Position numbers and translations under genes: made by a program
Notes under the pieces: generated by a model
What the model saw: the letters and a program-made list of their open reading frames with translations, nothing else
What the model was told of the DNA's origin: nothing
The model's database searches: none
Shown here: in pieces, positions 44,790 to 56,145 of the stretch
How the letters are laid out: the number at the start of each line of letters is the position of its first letter
Position numbering within the stretch: the stretch's first letter is position 1
Assembly: GCF_030137545.1 (NCBI RefSeq)
Contig: NZ_JARUVL010000003.1
Span: 124,001 to 188,000 of the forward strand
DNA length: 64,000 nucleotides
Source: Virgibacillus sp. LDC-1
GTDB lineage: Bacteria > Bacillota > Bacilli > Bacillales > Amphibacillaceae
Reading direction: 5' to 3'

Positions 44790-44908
44790 ATTGTATCAAA
44801 TTTTGAGCCATTATACTACCGTCCCCCTTGAAACAAACGTGATTTTCATCTATTAAAATAAACTAAGATGGATTTTTAATGCAAGATCCAAGATTATCCA
44901 TTACCAAT

Positions 44909-44958
44909 AAAAAAGGCTGCCTATAAGTCTTTTTCCAGACTTATAGCACAACCCTTTG
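44909..44958 (-). terminator. Terminator after mdh
   Basis: TGCTATAAGTCT (44948-44937) pairs with AGACTTATAGGCA (44930-44918), followed by GCCTTTTTTATT on the minus strand. Confidence 0.9.
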
Positions 44959-44969
44959 ATAGCGTGTTT

Positions 44970-45908
44970 TTACTGTAATACGTGCATGACTTTCTTAACA
45001 GAGTCTGCTGATTTATCTAACGCTTCCTTCTCATCAACAGTTAACTCAAGCTCAATAATTTTTTCGATTCCGTTACCGCCAAGAATTGTCGGTACGCCTA
45101 AATAGATTTCAGTGTATCCATATTCTCCTTCGAGATATGCGATAGAAGGTATTACACGTCGTTGATCCTTTAATATCGATTCTGCCATCACAGTTAAAGA
45201 AGCAGCCGGAGCATAATATGCGCTTCCATTGCCTAATAGATTTACAATCTCTCCCCCGCCTTTACGCGTGCGTTCGACGATTGCATCTAATCGGTCCTTT
45301 GGTATTAATGTTTCTAAAGGAATCCCACCAGCATAGGAATAGCGAATTAAAGGTACCATATCATCGCCATGCCCACCTAAAACAAATCCAGTAATATCTT
45401 TTACAGAGAGGTTAAGCTCCTGCGCTACAAACGTACGAAAACGAGCAGTATCTAAAACTCCAGACTGACCTATCACTCGCTCTTTCGGAAACCCTGACTC
45501 TTTGAATACGGTATATGTCATAGCATCTACCGGGTTCGTTAACACGACAATAATACAATTAGGTGAATAGGTTACAATTTCTTTCGTAACAGCTTTCATA
45601 ATCTTCGCATTCGTGTTAACAAGATCATCTCTACTCATGCCAGGCTTTCTAGCAATACCAGCAGTAATAATCACTAAGTCGGAATCCTTTGTATCTTCAT
45701 AGTTTGATGTCCCGATAATTGATGCATCAAATCCTTGAACAGGACTAGCTTCAACCATATCAAGCGCTTTCCCCTTTGTAGGATTCTCCATATCCGGAAT
45801 ATCCACAAGCACAACGTCCCCTAATTCCTTTTGTGCTAACATTAATGCTGTTGTTGCACCAGTGAATCCAGAGCCGATTACCGATATCTTTTTACGCTTG
45901 TTCGCCAT
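44970..45908 (-). CDS. mdh: Malate dehydrogenase
   Basis: 312 residues; ATG after AAAGGGGGATT. Lactate-dehydrogenase-like MDH with NAD-binding [15 protein letters not shown] (11-25), Asp of VDIPD setting NAD preference, [12 protein letters not shown] with the catalytic Asp/Arg, and GGHGDDMVP with the catalytic His. TCA enzyme oxidising malate to oxaloacetate. Last gene of citZ-icd-mdh, 21 nt after icd. Confidence 0.96.
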   Translation of the reverse strand: MANKRKKISVIGSGFTGATTALMLAQKELGDVVLVDIPDMENPTKGKALDMVEASPVQGFDASIIGTSNYEDTKDSDLVIITAGIARKPGMSRDDLVNTNAKIMKAVTKEIVTYSPNCIIVVLTNPVDAMTYTVFKESGFPKERVIGQSGVLDTARFRTFVAQELNLSVKDITGFVLGGHGDDMVPLIRYSYAGGIPLETLIPKDRLDAIVERTRKGGGEIVNLLGNGSAYYAPAASLTVMAESILKDQRRVIPSIAYLEGEYGYTEIYLGVPTILGGNGIEKIIELELTVDEKEALDKSADSVKKVMHVLQ

Positions 45909-45929
45909 GATGTAATCCCCCTTTTGTGT

Positions 45930-47201
45930 TTAATCCATGTTTTTAATAAGTTCATTTCCAAATTCAGAGCATTTTACTTCTGTTGCCCCATCCATTAAAC
46001 GAGCAAAGTCATATGTGACGACTTTCGAAGCAATTGTTTTATCCATTGCTTTCGTAACTAAATCTGCTGCTTCTCTCCAGCCAAGATGTTCTAGCATTAA
46101 CACCCCAGATAGAATAACAGATGATGGATTTACCTTATCTAATCCAGCATACTTTGGTGCTGTACCATGTGTTGCTTCAAAAATCGCATGCCCTGTATCA
46201 TAATTGATGTTTGCACCAGGAGCAATTCCGATTCCTCCTACTTGTGCAGCTAATGCATCTGAAATATAATCGCCATTTAAGTTCATTGTTGCAACGACAT
46301 CAAACTCTTTCGGACGTGTTAAAATTTGCTGTAAGAAGATATCCGCAATCGCATCTTTAATAATGATTTTTCCTGCTGCTTCTGCTGCTTCTTGTGCTTT
46401 GTTTGCGGCATCCTTGCCGTCCTTTTCTACAATGCGGTCATATTCTGCCCATGTAAATACTTTATCACCGAATTCTTCTTCCGCTACTTCATAGCCCCAT
46501 GCTTTAAAAGCACCTTCGGTAAATTTCATAATATTTCCCTTATGAACAAGTGTAACGCTTTTACGTCCTTCTGTTAATGCGTATTCAATTGCAGAGCGGA
46601 CTAGGCGCTTCGTTCCTTCTTCAGAAACGGGCTTAATTCCGATACCAGACGTTTCAGGAAAACGGATTTTATGTACACCCATTTCATTTTTCAAGAAATC
46701 AATGACCTTTTTCACGTCGTCGGAACCTTTTTGCCATTCGATACCAGCGTAGATATCCTCAGTGTTTTCACGGAAAATGACCATATCTACATCTTCAGGA
46801 TGCTTAACTGGTGATGGTACACCATCAAAGTAGCGAACAGGACGCAGGCAAGTAAATAAATCTAGTTCTTGACGAAGTGCCACGTTTAAGGAACGAATTC
46901 CTCCTCCAATTGGTGTTGTCAACGGACCTTTTATAGCAATTTTATAATCTCTAATTACGTCTAAGGTTTCACTCGGTAACCATTCTCCGGTTTTATCAAA
47001 CGCTTTTTGACCAGCGTATACTTCTTTCCAAACAATTTCTTTCGTTCCGTTATATGCTTTTTCAACCGCCGCCTCTAATACTTTGCTTGCAGCAGCCCAA
47101 ATATCCGGACCAGTTCCGTCCCCCTCAATAAACGGAATGATTGGCTGATTTGGAGTTTGAACCTTTCCATTATTTACAGTAATTTTTTCTCCTTTTGTCA
47201 T
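45930..47201 (-). CDS. icd: Isocitrate dehydrogenase (NADP)
   Basis: 423 residues; ATG after TAGGAGGATG. Substrate-binding Ser region [13 protein letters not shown] (Ser that is phosphorylated in E. coli Icd), [14 protein letters not shown], and metal-binding Asp in [22 protein letters not shown]-type tail [16 protein letters not shown]. Converts isocitrate to 2-oxoglutarate and CO2. Middle gene of citZ-icd-mdh, separated from citZ by 163 nt that contain a hairpin. Confidence 0.96.
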   Translation of the reverse strand: MTKGEKITVNNGKVQTPNQPIIPFIEGDGTGPDIWAAASKVLEAAVEKAYNGTKEIVWKEVYAGQKAFDKTGEWLPSETLDVIRDYKIAIKGPLTTPIGGGIRSLNVALRQELDLFTCLRPVRYFDGVPSPVKHPEDVDMVIFRENTEDIYAGIEWQKGSDDVKKVIDFLKNEMGVHKIRFPETSGIGIKPVSEEGTKRLVRSAIEYALTEGRKSVTLVHKGNIMKFTEGAFKAWGYEVAEEEFGDKVFTWAEYDRIVEKDGKDAANKAQEAAEAAGKIIIKDAIADIFLQQILTRPKEFDVVATMNLNGDYISDALAAQVGGIGIAPGANINYDTGHAIFEATHGTAPKYAGLDKVNPSSVILSGVLMLEHLGWREAADLVTKAMDKTIASKVVTYDFARLMDGATEVKCSEFGNELIKNMD

Positions 47202-47337
47202 GCTACATCCTCCTAGTTAAATAAATTCACAACTATTTTATCATAATGCTACCATGCTTGTTGCTGTCCTTACTCATTTAAGCGCAGCACCCAAACAGAT
47301 GACTTATCTAAGCAAGCATTATCCAAAAATCATGCAA

Positions 47338-47361
47338 GAAGCCGGAATACCGGCTTTTTAA
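47338..47361. terminator. Short hairpin after citZ
   Basis: AAGCCGGAATACCGGCTTTTT: arms AAGCCGG/CCGGCTT. The T-run is good on the plus strand, weak on the minus; on the minus it may attenuate citZ read-through into icd. Confidence 0.55.
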
Positions 47362-47364
47362 GTA

Positions 47365-48483
47365 TTAATTACGCTTTTCAACAGGAATGTACTCTTGTGT
47401 ATTTGGCCCATTATAATCAGCACGCGGACGGATAAGGCGATTATTAGCATACTGTTCTAAAATGTGTGCAATCCAACCAGAAATACGACTTACAGCAAAA
47501 ATCGGTGTAAATAAATCATGCGCAATACCTAAGCTGTGATAAACCGATGCAGAATAAAAATCTACATTTGCAGGTAATCCTTTTTCATTCTTAATATACT
47601 TTTCAATTTCAACAGACATGTTATACCATTTTGGTTGCCCAGTAAGCTCTGTTAACTGTTTAGACATTTTCTTTAGATGCTTTGCCCGTGGATCCCCGTT
47701 ACGGTAAACACGATGCCCCATCCCCATTATCTTTTCTTTACGAGCTAACCGTTCTTGGATAAAAGGAATCGCATTTTCTTCTTCACCAATCTCAGAAAGC
47801 ATTTTCATTACCTGTTCATTTGCTCCACCGTGAAGTGGTCCCTTTAATGCCCCGATTGCTGCGGTAACACCGGAATACATGTCAGAGAGTGTTGCTACAC
47901 ACACTCTTGCTGTAAAAGTCGATGCGTTTAATTCATGATCCGCATGAAGCACAAGTGCTTTGTTTATTGCTTCTTCTTCAATCGCTTCTGGTTCTTTCCC
48001 GTTAAGCATATAAAGGAAATTCGCCGCAAAGCTTAAGTCCTTCTTTGGTTTTACAGGCTCCTTGCCATCTCTAAGTCTAGCAAATGCTGCTACGATTGTT
48101 GCAATTCTAGCTTGGAGACGAATAGCCTTTCTTTTATTTGCTTCATCCGTCATTAGATCTGCTTCATTATCATATAATCCAAGAATGGATATGGCACTGC
48201 GCAATGCCGCCATCGGATGCACGGATGATAGGTCATAAGATTGTAAATGCTCCAGTACCCCTTCTGGAAGCTCCATATTCGATGCAAGCTCTTGTTTGAT
48301 AGCATCTAACTGTGCTTTATTTGGGAGCTTTTGGTTCCATAACAAATAAACTACTTCTTCAAAGCTAGCGTGCTCGGCTAAATCATCAATCCGATAACCA
48401 ACATACGTAAGCTGATCGTCAATAATTGAGCTTATTGATGATTGAGTAGCTACAACCCCTTCAAGACCTTTTGTTGATGTCAT
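47365..48483 (-). CDS. citZ: Citrate synthase
   Basis: 372 residues from the ATG at 48483 (MTSTKGLEGVVA) behind GGAGAGGG; the longer frame of 22 codons upstream includes no site. Type II Gram-positive citrate synthase with HADHELNASTFTARVC (catalytic His), GPLHGGANEQVM and GMGHRVYRNGDPRA (catalytic His), and FAVSRISGWIAHILEQ (catalytic Asp region). First step of the TCA cycle and the head of citZ-icd-mdh. A good promoter lies at 48589-48617. Confidence 0.95.
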   Translation of the reverse strand: MTSTKGLEGVVATQSSISSIIDDQLTYVGYRIDDLAEHASFEEVVYLLWNQKLPNKAQLDAIKQELASNMELPEGVLEHLQSYDLSSVHPMAALRSAISILGLYDNEADLMTDEANKRKAIRLQARIATIVAAFARLRDGKEPVKPKKDLSFAANFLYMLNGKEPEAIEEEAINKALVLHADHELNASTFTARVCVATLSDMYSGVTAAIGALKGPLHGGANEQVMKMLSEIGEEENAIPFIQERLARKEKIMGMGHRVYRNGDPRAKHLKKMSKQLTELTGQPKWYNMSVEIEKYIKNEKGLPANVDFYSASVYHSLGIAHDLFTPIFAVSRISGWIAHILEQYANNRLIRPRADYNGPNTQEYIPVEKRN

Positions 48484-48588
48484 AACCAACCCTCTCCTTT
48501 TTCTATAAATTGTACTGTAACAAATAAAGATGTTACTTTTTTTTGACAATATATTTACGAAAAAACGACATTGTCATCCCCATCCACC

Positions 48589-48617
48589 ATTATAAATGAT
48601 TATTCAACCAATGTGAA
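48589..48617 (-). promoter_or_regulatory. Sigma-A promoter for citZ
   Basis: TTCACA (48617-48612), 17-nt spacer, TATAAT (48594-48589) on the minus strand, giving a leader of about 100 nt. Confidence 0.8.
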
Positions 48618-48618
48618 T

Positions 48619-48632
48619 TGAAAGCGATTATT
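48619..48632. promoter_or_regulatory. Weak cre-like site upstream of citZ
   Basis: TGAAAGCGATTATT fits the cre consensus at 12 of 14 positions. It lies just upstream of the citZ -35; B. subtilis citZ is catabolite-repressed through CcpA. Low information match. Confidence 0.35.
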
Positions 48633-48791
48633 TTCCGATAAGTTCGTTCCCTTAAACGATTTATCTTTTATTAGACGTTTCTGAATGGATGACGAAAGAA
48701 AATCAACGATCAATTGTTGGACAACGATTCTAAATGAGCTTGATTTCTCATATGTAAGATTATAAGGGGTTCTATAAAACGAGGTGTTAAA

Positions 48792-49907
48792 ATGTACAAG
48801 CATTCATTAGGACAAATTTATCGAAGCTTTTTAGTTTTAATCAGCATTGTAATATTGATATTGTTCATCACTTCTACCCTTCCATATGTTTATCCATTTG
48901 TTATTGCTGTGATCATTGCGTTTATTATTCATCCTATCGTTTCCTTTTTAGAACAATCACTTAAATTCCCTCGGACGTTTGCAACGATCATTGTTATGTT
49001 TTTCGTTGCTTCATTGCTTGTAATGCTATCGTTTCTTTTGATCTCAGAAATGGTACAAGGAACTGCATACTTAGCGGATAGAATTCCTACCTACTATCAA
49101 TCATTTATCGCCATACTTGAAGACCGCTTTAAAGAAAGTATCATCCCAATATATAATAAGCTCGCCACGATATTTCAATCGCTTAACCAAACACAGCAGG
49201 AAGCACTACTAGAAAATTTACAGAATCTGTCGGGAGATTTAGCTTCCTCAGGTACAGCGCTATTACAGGATTTCTTTTTAAAAATCCCTGTATTTCTTTC
49301 TCTTTTACCAGCTTCCTTAACCATCATCATCTTTATAATCCTAGCAACCTTCTTTATTACAAAAGATATGGAACAATGGAAAAAAAGGATTAAAAAAGTA
49401 ATACCTACCAATTCCAGTAAATATTATCATGCATTGCCTACTCATTTTAGGGAAGCGTTTGCTGGCTATTTTAAAGCACAGCTTCTGCTTATATTGATTA
49501 CCGCTGGCATTATATTCATTGGTTTATCGTTGCTACAAGTCAAGCATACACCTACAATTACATTTTTTGCTGCAATCGCTGATTTTCTTCCATTAATCGG
49601 AACAGGAATTCTCTTTTTTCCATGGATTTTATACACATTTTTAACGAATCATTACGATATGACGATTGGCCTTTGTATTCTATATATGATTATTGTTATA
49701 TTTCGTCAAATACTCGAACCAAAAATTCTTTCTTCTCATATTGGAGTAAACCCACTTGTAGGTCTAATGATATTATTTGTTGGCATTCAACTATGGGGAG
49801 TAACTGGCATTATTATTGCACCATTTTTGCTCATCATTGTAACAGTTATCTATAAGGCAGGTATTTTCACATTACTTTGGGCGTTTATTAAAGGAGAAGC
49901 AAAATAA
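48792..49907 (+). CDS. ytvI: Sporulation integral membrane protein YtvI (AI-2E transporter family)
   Basis: 371 residues; ATG after GAGGTGTT. Seven to eight helices with the AI-2E exporter family layout: helices at about 11-50 and 60-88, an extracellular amphipathic stretch (about 95-155, rich in Gln/Asn), then helices at 165-188, 222-248, 252-285 and 300-365, with the family block FFAAIADFLPLIGTG. YtvI is sporulation-associated in B. subtilis. It is divergent from citZ and convergent with fxsA. Confidence 0.85.
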   Translation: MYKHSLGQIYRSFLVLISIVILILFITSTLPYVYPFVIAVIIAFIIHPIVSFLEQSLKFPRTFATIIVMFFVASLLVMLSFLLISEMVQGTAYLADRIPTYYQSFIAILEDRFKESIIPIYNKLATIFQSLNQTQQEALLENLQNLSGDLASSGTALLQDFFLKIPVFLSLLPASLTIIIFIILATFFITKDMEQWKKRIKKVIPTNSSKYYHALPTHFREAFAGYFKAQLLLILITAGIIFIGLSLLQVKHTPTITFFAAIADFLPLIGTGILFFPWILYTFLTNHYDMTIGLCILYMIIVIFRQILEPKILSSHIGVNPLVGLMILFVGIQLWGVTGIIIAPFLLIIVTVIYKAGIFTLLWAFIKGEAK

Positions 49908-49914
49908 ATTCATG

Positions 49915-50304
49915 CTACCAACGTCGAAAGGTGATCTGGTTATTGTTAATCATTCTTTTAAATAGATAGATAAAAAATCCTTTAAATAGATTTCTACTCC
50001 AAGGAAGGACAAGAATAAACCCAACGATATCTGTGAGAAATCCGGGCGTAAATAAAAAAATTGCGCCTACTAAAATACAAATCCCATCAAGAATTTCTTC
50101 CCCTGGTACTTGACCATGCCGGAGCGATAATTGAGCGCGTTGCCATGTCTCCATACCTTGTTGTTTTGCAATTGCTAATCCAACTATACCGGTAAGAATA
50201 ATTAAGGCAACTACCCACCAAGGACCAATCACCCCACCAGCCCAAACGAAAATTCCGATTTCTAAGGCTGGAATGATTAAAAATGCTAATAATAGCCATC
50301 GCAT
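49915..50304 (-). CDS. fxsA: FxsA family membrane protein
   Basis: 129 residues from the ATG at 50304 (MRWLLLAFLII), with AGGAGAGG upstream; eight extra codons above are rejected. Three helices at about 3-19, 24-43 and 70-95, and the FxsA signature: PALEIGIFVWAGGVIG and TGIVGLAIAKQQGMETWQRAQ, then FTPGFLTDIVGFILVLP. E. coli FxsA affects phage exclusion by interacting with F plasmid PifA; the role in Bacillaceae is unknown. Convergent with ytvI, seven bases apart. Confidence 0.88.
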   Translation of the reverse strand: MRWLLLAFLIIPALEIGIFVWAGGVIGPWWVVALIILTGIVGLAIAKQQGMETWQRAQLSLRHGQVPGEEILDGICILVGAIFLFTPGFLTDIVGFILVLPWSRNLFKGFFIYLFKRMINNNQITFRRW

Positions 50305-50340
50305 ATCGTGACCTCTCCTTTTGTTCAAACTAGAATAAGA

Positions 50341-50366
50341 AAAGGGGGAAGATTAAACCCCCTCCA
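50341..50366 (-). terminator. Terminator after pyk
   Basis: AGGGGG / CCCCCT stem around TTTAATCTT on the minus strand, followed by TTTTCTTATTC. Confidence 0.75.
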
Positions 50367-50392
50367 ATTTTAATTAAAGACAATTAATTTAA

Positions 50393-52153
50393 TTATAAAA
50401 CGCTCGTATGCCCTTTATAAATATCCCCTTTTGTTCCATCAATCGTAATATCTTCTCCATCTTCAATTAACTCTAGCGCTTTCTCAACACCAACAATTAC
50501 TGGAATACCTAGGCTTAAGCCTACAACCGCAGCGTGTGAAGTTAAACCACCTTCACTCGTTATGATTCCACTTGCTCTTTCGATCGCTGGCATCATTTCT
50601 CGATCTGTTCCATAAGTGATAAGAATATCTCCCTCTTGGACACTTTCGTTTGCTTCTGTTGCGGATTTTGCTAAAACCGCTCTTCCATAAGCACTACGCT
50701 TTCCAATACCTTGCCCTTTAGCAATGACATCCCCAATAATATGAACCTTCATAAGATTGGTTGTACCACTTTCTCCTACCGGAACACCTGCTGTAATAAT
50801 CACCTTACTGCCTCGTGTGATTAGATTTTCCTTTAGACCCCGATCAATTGCAACTTCCAGCATTTCGTCTGTTGAATGTGCGGTACCTCCTATAATCGAT
50901 TGCACACCAGATACTAGACAAAGCTGTCTGTTTACATGTTCAGATGGAGTAACAGCTACAATTGGAGCCTTTGGCCGATATTTCGATATCATACGAGCGG
51001 TATGACCACTTTCTGTAGGTGTTATGATTGCACTTACCGATAAGTTCATTGCACTATGTGTAACCGATTGACTTATTGCATCTGTAATCGTCATATCCAC
51101 TGATTTGGATCGTTGTTTTAAAATTGCGGCATGATCTACTCCGGTTTCCGCTTTTAATGCAATATTACTCATTGTTCGTACAGATTCAACTGGATAATGT
51201 CCGGCAGCCGTTTCTCCTGAGAGCATAATGGCATCTGTACCATCAAAAATAGCATTTGCCACATCAGAGGCTTCTGCTCTTGTTGGCCTTGGATTTCGTT
51301 GCATTGAATCCAGCATTTGAGTTGCTGTAATTACAGGCTTTCCAGCAATATTACATTTTTTAATTAACTCTTTTTGAACGAGAGGTACATCTTCCGCTGG
51401 AATTTCTACACCTAAATCTCCTCGAGCAACCATTAAGCCGTCACTAACCTCTAATATGCTATCAATATTATCTACGCCTTCTTGGTTTTCAATTTTCGGT
51501 ATAATATGAATATGTGTAGCATTATTTGTTTCAAGTAGCTCTCTGATTTCTAAAATATCTGATGGTCTTCGTACAAATGACGCGGCTATAAAATCAATGC
51601 CTTGATCGATTCCAAATTGAATATCATTTGCATCTTTTTCTGTGATTCCTGGTAAATTAACGGAAACATTTGGTACGTTAACACCTTTTTTATTTTTTAT
51701 TAATCCTGCATTTAATGCTTTCGTTCGGATTTCCTTCTTGTCCATATCAATAGACACTACCTCGAGTTCAATTAAACCGTCATCCAATAAAATTCTTGAA
51801 CCAGCTTGTACATCATGGATAAGTCCATCATATGTCACAGAGAACCGTTCTGCTGTTCCTTCCACGTCATCCATACATATGATAACTTCTTGTCCTTCCT
51901 GAAGCTCGGCCTGACCTTCTTTAAATGTACCGGTGCGAATTTCAGGTCCTTTTGTGTCTAATAGTATCGCGATTGTTTTATCTTTATTTTTTGCTGCTTT
52001 ACGAATGTTTTCGATTCGTTTTCCGTGTTCCTCATAATCACCGTGGGAAAAGTTTAATCGTGCTACATTCATTCCAGCCTCGATAAGCTGTTCTAATGTT
52101 TCAATCGATTCTGAAGCAGGTCCTATTGTGCAAACAATTTTTGTTTTTCTCAA
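50393..52153 (-). CDS. pyk: Pyruvate kinase with C-terminal PEP-utilizer domain
   Basis: 586 residues from a TTG at 52153 ([12 protein letters not shown]), seven bases after AGGAGG. Barrel with [36 protein letters not shown] and [23 protein letters not shown] and the [14 protein letters not shown] active-site end. Residues about 480-586 hold the extra domain found in Bacillus and Geobacillus, with [19 protein letters not shown]. Makes pyruvate and ATP in the last glycolytic step. 60 nt after pfkA. Confidence 0.96.
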   Translation of the reverse strand: MRKTKIVCTIGPASESIETLEQLIEAGMNVARLNFSHGDYEEHGKRIENIRKAAKNKDKTIAILLDTKGPEIRTGTFKEGQAELQEGQEVIICMDDVEGTAERFSVTYDGLIHDVQAGSRILLDDGLIELEVVSIDMDKKEIRTKALNAGLIKNKKGVNVPNVSVNLPGITEKDANDIQFGIDQGIDFIAASFVRRPSDILEIRELLETNNATHIHIIPKIENQEGVDNIDSILEVSDGLMVARGDLGVEIPAEDVPLVQKELIKKCNIAGKPVITATQMLDSMQRNPRPTRAEASDVANAIFDGTDAIMLSGETAAGHYPVESVRTMSNIALKAETGVDHAAILKQRSKSVDMTITDAISQSVTHSAMNLSVSAIITPTESGHTARMISKYRPKAPIVAVTPSEHVNRQLCLVSGVQSIIGGTAHSTDEMLEVAIDRGLKENLITRGSKVIITAGVPVGESGTTNLMKVHIIGDVIAKGQGIGKRSAYGRAVLAKSATEANESVQEGDILITYGTDREMMPAIERASGIITSEGGLTSHAAVVGLSLGIPVIVGVEKALELIEDGEDITIDGTKGDIYKGHTSVL

Positions 52154-52213
52154 TGTATTTCCTCCTTCGTCCAGTTTCATGACGATTATTGTTCTTATTA
52201 GATATGCCAGTAA

Positions 52214-53182
<969 letters not shown>

Positions 53183-53235
53183 TCAAGATAGATTATCGAT
53201 TATTTGACAGCATGTAAGTACAACCTTCCACTTTA

Positions 53236-53264
53236 AAGATAATAGGTAGAAGTAAAAATATCAA
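53236..53264 (-). promoter_or_regulatory. Sigma-A promoter for pfkA-pyk
   Basis: TTGATA (53264-53259), 17-nt spacer, TATCTT (53241-53236) on the minus strand. The remaining intergenic DNA up to the accA end is AT-rich with a short hairpin (ACACTAATGTGT). Confidence 0.6.
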
Positions 53265-53419
53265 TTAATAACAAACGCGTGTGTTACGATCACACTAATG
53301 TGTCTTACTATATGAGCAATTCAGATACAATCTGTATGCCTCTTTTCTATATTCACCTCCATACCAAATACTATTTAAATAAATAAGTCCATTATTTGTT
53401 TAAATTAGAATTTCGGTAA

Positions 53420-53452
53420 AATATAAGAAGAGACTGACTTATGCCAGCCTCT
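53420..53452 (-). terminator. Terminator after accA
   Basis: AGAGGCTGGC (53452-53443) pairs with GTCAGTCTCT (53438-53429), with two wobble pairs, followed by TCTTATATTTT on the minus strand. Confidence 0.7.
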
Positions 53453-53459
53453 ATATTTA

Positions 53460-54416
53460 TCAAATTTCTTTATAATCGCCCATACACTTATACTTTTCCC
53501 ATCGATTCTCAAGTAATTCTGAAACAGATAGTACACGTAGCTCCTCAAGCGATTGCTCAATTATCGAATCAATCGCTCCTGCTTGTTGCTTTATATCTCG
53601 ATGCGCGCCACCCTTTGGCTCAGGAATAATCTGATCAATAAGAGCTAGCTCCTTTAAGTCATAAGCTGTTATCTTCATGGATTCAGCTGCTCTTCTTGCT
53701 TGTGTTGCATCCTTCCACAAAAGTGCCGCTGCTCCTTCAGGAGATATTACGGAATACGTTGAATTTTCAAGCATATGAATCCGATCACCAACACCTAAGG
53801 CTAACGCTCCGCCACTTCCACCTTCTCCAATAACAATACAAATGATTGGTACCGTTAAGCCTGCCATTTCCATTAGGTTACGAGCAATTGCTTCACTTTG
53901 CCCGCGCTCTTCTGACTCTTTACCTGGATCTGCTCCTTTTGTATCAATAAAACAGATAATCGGTCGTTGAAACTTCTCTGCTTGTTTCATATGTCGTAAC
54001 GCTTTTCGATATCCTTCAGGATGTGGCATTCCAAAATTTCGATAAATATTTTCTTTTGTATTTTTACCACGTTGATGACCAATAACTGTAACGGGTGTAC
54101 CTTTATAATATGCAATACCCGCAACAATGGCAGGATCATCCCCAAAGGCACGATCACCGTGAAATTCCATAAAATCTGTAAAAATCTCAGCGATATAATC
54201 TAAAGTAGTCGGACGTTCCTGATGCCTAGCCATCTGTACACGATCCCACGGCTTTAAATTACCATAGATATCGTCCTCTAAAACCTTTAATCGCTTTTCT
54301 AATGTTTGAATTTCATCGGATAAATCAATATCACTATCTGCAGTGAACGATTTTAACTCTACAATTTTTTCTCTTAGATTTACGATCGGTTTTTCGAAAT
54401 CAAGAACCTGCTTCAT
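53460..54416 (-). CDS. accA: Acetyl-CoA carboxylase carboxyltransferase alpha subunit
   Basis: 318 residues; the ATG at 54416 overlaps the accD stop by 4 nt (ATGA). N-terminal helical region (about 1-60) with [13 protein letters not shown] and then the crotonase-like core with [38 protein letters not shown], and [15 protein letters not shown], which forms the oxyanion site. With AccD it moves CO2 from carboxybiotin to acetyl-CoA to make malonyl-CoA. Confidence 0.96.
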   Translation of the reverse strand: MKQVLDFEKPIVNLREKIVELKSFTADSDIDLSDEIQTLEKRLKVLEDDIYGNLKPWDRVQMARHQERPTTLDYIAEIFTDFMEFHGDRAFGDDPAIVAGIAYYKGTPVTVIGHQRGKNTKENIYRNFGMPHPEGYRKALRHMKQAEKFQRPIICFIDTKGADPGKESEERGQSEAIARNLMEMAGLTVPIICIVIGEGGSGGALALGVGDRIHMLENSTYSVISPEGAAALLWKDATQARRAAESMKITAYDLKELALIDQIIPEPKGGAHRDIKQQAGAIDSIIEQSLEELRVLSVSELLENRWEKYKCMGDYKEI

Positions 54417-55273
54417 TTGCCGGTCCCACCTTTCTCATGCAGCTTTAAGAGCGTGCTTAGCTGTTGCTTCATGTCATGACGATGAATTACGCGATCTAAT
54501 TGACCGTGCTTCAATAAAAATTCTGCCGTTTGAAAATCGTCTGGTAATTTTTCACGTGTTGTTTGTTCAATAATTCTTCTGCCTGCAAAACCAATTAACG
54601 CGCCTGGCTCAGCAAAATTATAGTCCCCTAAAGAGGCAAAGCTAGCAGAAACCCCTCCAGTTGTTGGATGCGTCATAACAGATATCATTAAACCATTTGC
54701 TTCTGAAAAACGCTTTATCGCTATTGACGCCTTCGTCATTTGCATTAAACTGAGAAGTCCCTCTTGCATTCTCGCTCCACCTGAAGCAGTAAAAACAATG
54801 AAAGGTAACTGCTCGTTTTTAGCGTTTTCGATTGCCCTAGCAATTTTTTCACCAACGACAGAACCCATGCTACCCATACGAAAGCTAGCATCCATGACTC
54901 CAAAGGCAACAGCTTGTCCGTCAATAAGTCCTTTTCCTGTTACTACCCCTTCATTCAAACCTGTTTTTTGGCGATCTTTTTCAAGCTTTTCTTCATATCC
55001 AGGAAAACCAAGCGGGTTATTGGATATTAGCTCACGATCCCATTCCTGAAAGGTGTCCTTATCGAATAGGCTATCAATCCGTTCCCAAGCATTTAGTTGG
55101 TGATGATAACCACAATTGGGGCAGACATTTAAGTTCTTTTTCATTTCTTTTGTATAATAAATTTTATAACACCCGGTGCATTTTTTCATTAGCCCCTCAG
55201 GAACATCTACTTTTGATTGTTCATTTGGAATGGAAGCATATTTCCTTTTCTTGCCAAAAAGATCTTTAAGCAA
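54413..55273 (-). CDS. accD: Acetyl-CoA carboxylase carboxyltransferase beta subunit
   Basis: 286 residues from a TTG at 55273 ([15 protein letters not shown]), eight bases after GGGGG; the same TTG-like position matches B. subtilis AccD (MLKDIF). Zinc ribbon [20 protein letters not shown] then PNCGYH (about residues 32-57), then the crotonase-like core with [12 protein letters not shown] and [13 protein letters not shown], and ISVMTHP. Catalyses the transcarboxylation with AccA. Translationally coupled to accA. Confidence 0.95.
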   Translation of the reverse strand: MLKDLFGKKRKYASIPNEQSKVDVPEGLMKKCTGCYKIYYTKEMKKNLNVCPNCGYHHQLNAWERIDSLFDKDTFQEWDRELISNNPLGFPGYEEKLEKDRQKTGLNEGVVTGKGLIDGQAVAFGVMDASFRMGSMGSVVGEKIARAIENAKNEQLPFIVFTASGGARMQEGLLSLMQMTKASIAIKRFSEANGLMISVMTHPTTGGVSASFASLGDYNFAEPGALIGFAGRRIIEQTTREKLPDDFQTAEFLLKHGQLDRVIHRHDMKQQLSTLLKLHEKGGTGK

Positions 55274-55437
55274 GTTCATTTCCCCCTTTTTCATGCAATC
55301 TCTTAGGTTGATGTCCATTTTCCTGGAAGTATTCAGCCTTTTTTCATTGCTTCTTACTATATCGTATCTTCCATAAAAAAGGTGTCTAAATCCGTCGAAG
55401 ACAAAATTTTATCCATTTGTCTTCTAAAGACGACAGT

Positions 55438-56070
55438 TTAACAACACCTTTCTTTTTTTAACATACTCGTAAACAACTGTTCAATAGCTTCATACTCATT
55501 ATTTGTATAAATGGTGAGAAGTTCTTTATAAAAGCTTACATCATAATAGATTCTATCCATTGTATGAGAAAATTCTTCCATTAATCGCCAAATCTTTGCT
55601 AATAAAAGATTTTCTGTTTTCTCGAACAATAGAAAAAAGAAATCTAAATGCTTTTGTTTCTCATCTCCATCCATATCAACAATTTGAAGAAGCGCAGCTA
55701 AATCATCCGTTGTTAGTCTACTAAAGGCTAACTTTGCAGTTTCTTTTTCTAGTACTAATTTTGCACAAATTAAATCATGCTTCGTAACATTGTCCCTTAA
55801 AATAAAGGACGATAACAACTCAACCGTTTGATAAGGACGATAGGTGCTCAGAAACGTTCCTTCTCCATGCTTCGTTTCAATTAATCCAAGTAGCTCCATG
55901 GCTCTTAATGCTTCTCTGACTGACGATCTACCAGCATTCAGCTTCTCTGCCAATTCTCTTTCAGAAGGTAGTTTATCTCCGGACTGCAGATTATGCTCAT
56001 CTATAAAGCTACGAATTTCCTTTAAAACTTCTTGGTATACTTTTTGCTTTGGTGACATGGACACAGCCAT
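55438..56070 (-). CDS. GntR-family regulator of the FadR/FCD type
   Basis: 210 residues; ATG after AAAGGAG. The GntR winged helix is at about 10-77 (SGDKLPSERELAEKLNAGRSSVREALRAMELLGLIETKHGEGTF is the canonical HTH and wing, shown here as positions about 31-74). The C-terminal FCD domain (about 95-205) is all helical and normally binds a metal and a carboxylate effector. It lies 75 nt after the malic enzyme gene, on the same strand. The perfect GntR-type operator at 57428-57440 makes malic enzyme plus itself the likely target. It is not the TetR FadR at 2594. Confidence 0.85.
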   Translation of the reverse strand: MAVSMSPKQKVYQEVLKEIRSFIDEHNLQSGDKLPSERELAEKLNAGRSSVREALRAMELLGLIETKHGEGTFLSTYRPYQTVELLSSFILRDNVTKHDLICAKLVLEKETAKLAFSRLTTDDLAALLQIVDMDGDEKQKHLDFFFLLFEKTENLLLAKIWRLMEEFSHTMDRIYYDVSFYKELLTIYTNNEYEAIEQLFTSMLKKERCC

Positions 56071-56145
56071 GATCCACTCCTTTGCTTTCCATTAGGTAAA
56101 TGAAACACAGGCTATTTGTTGAAAGCAATAAGCTTTCTTTATTTA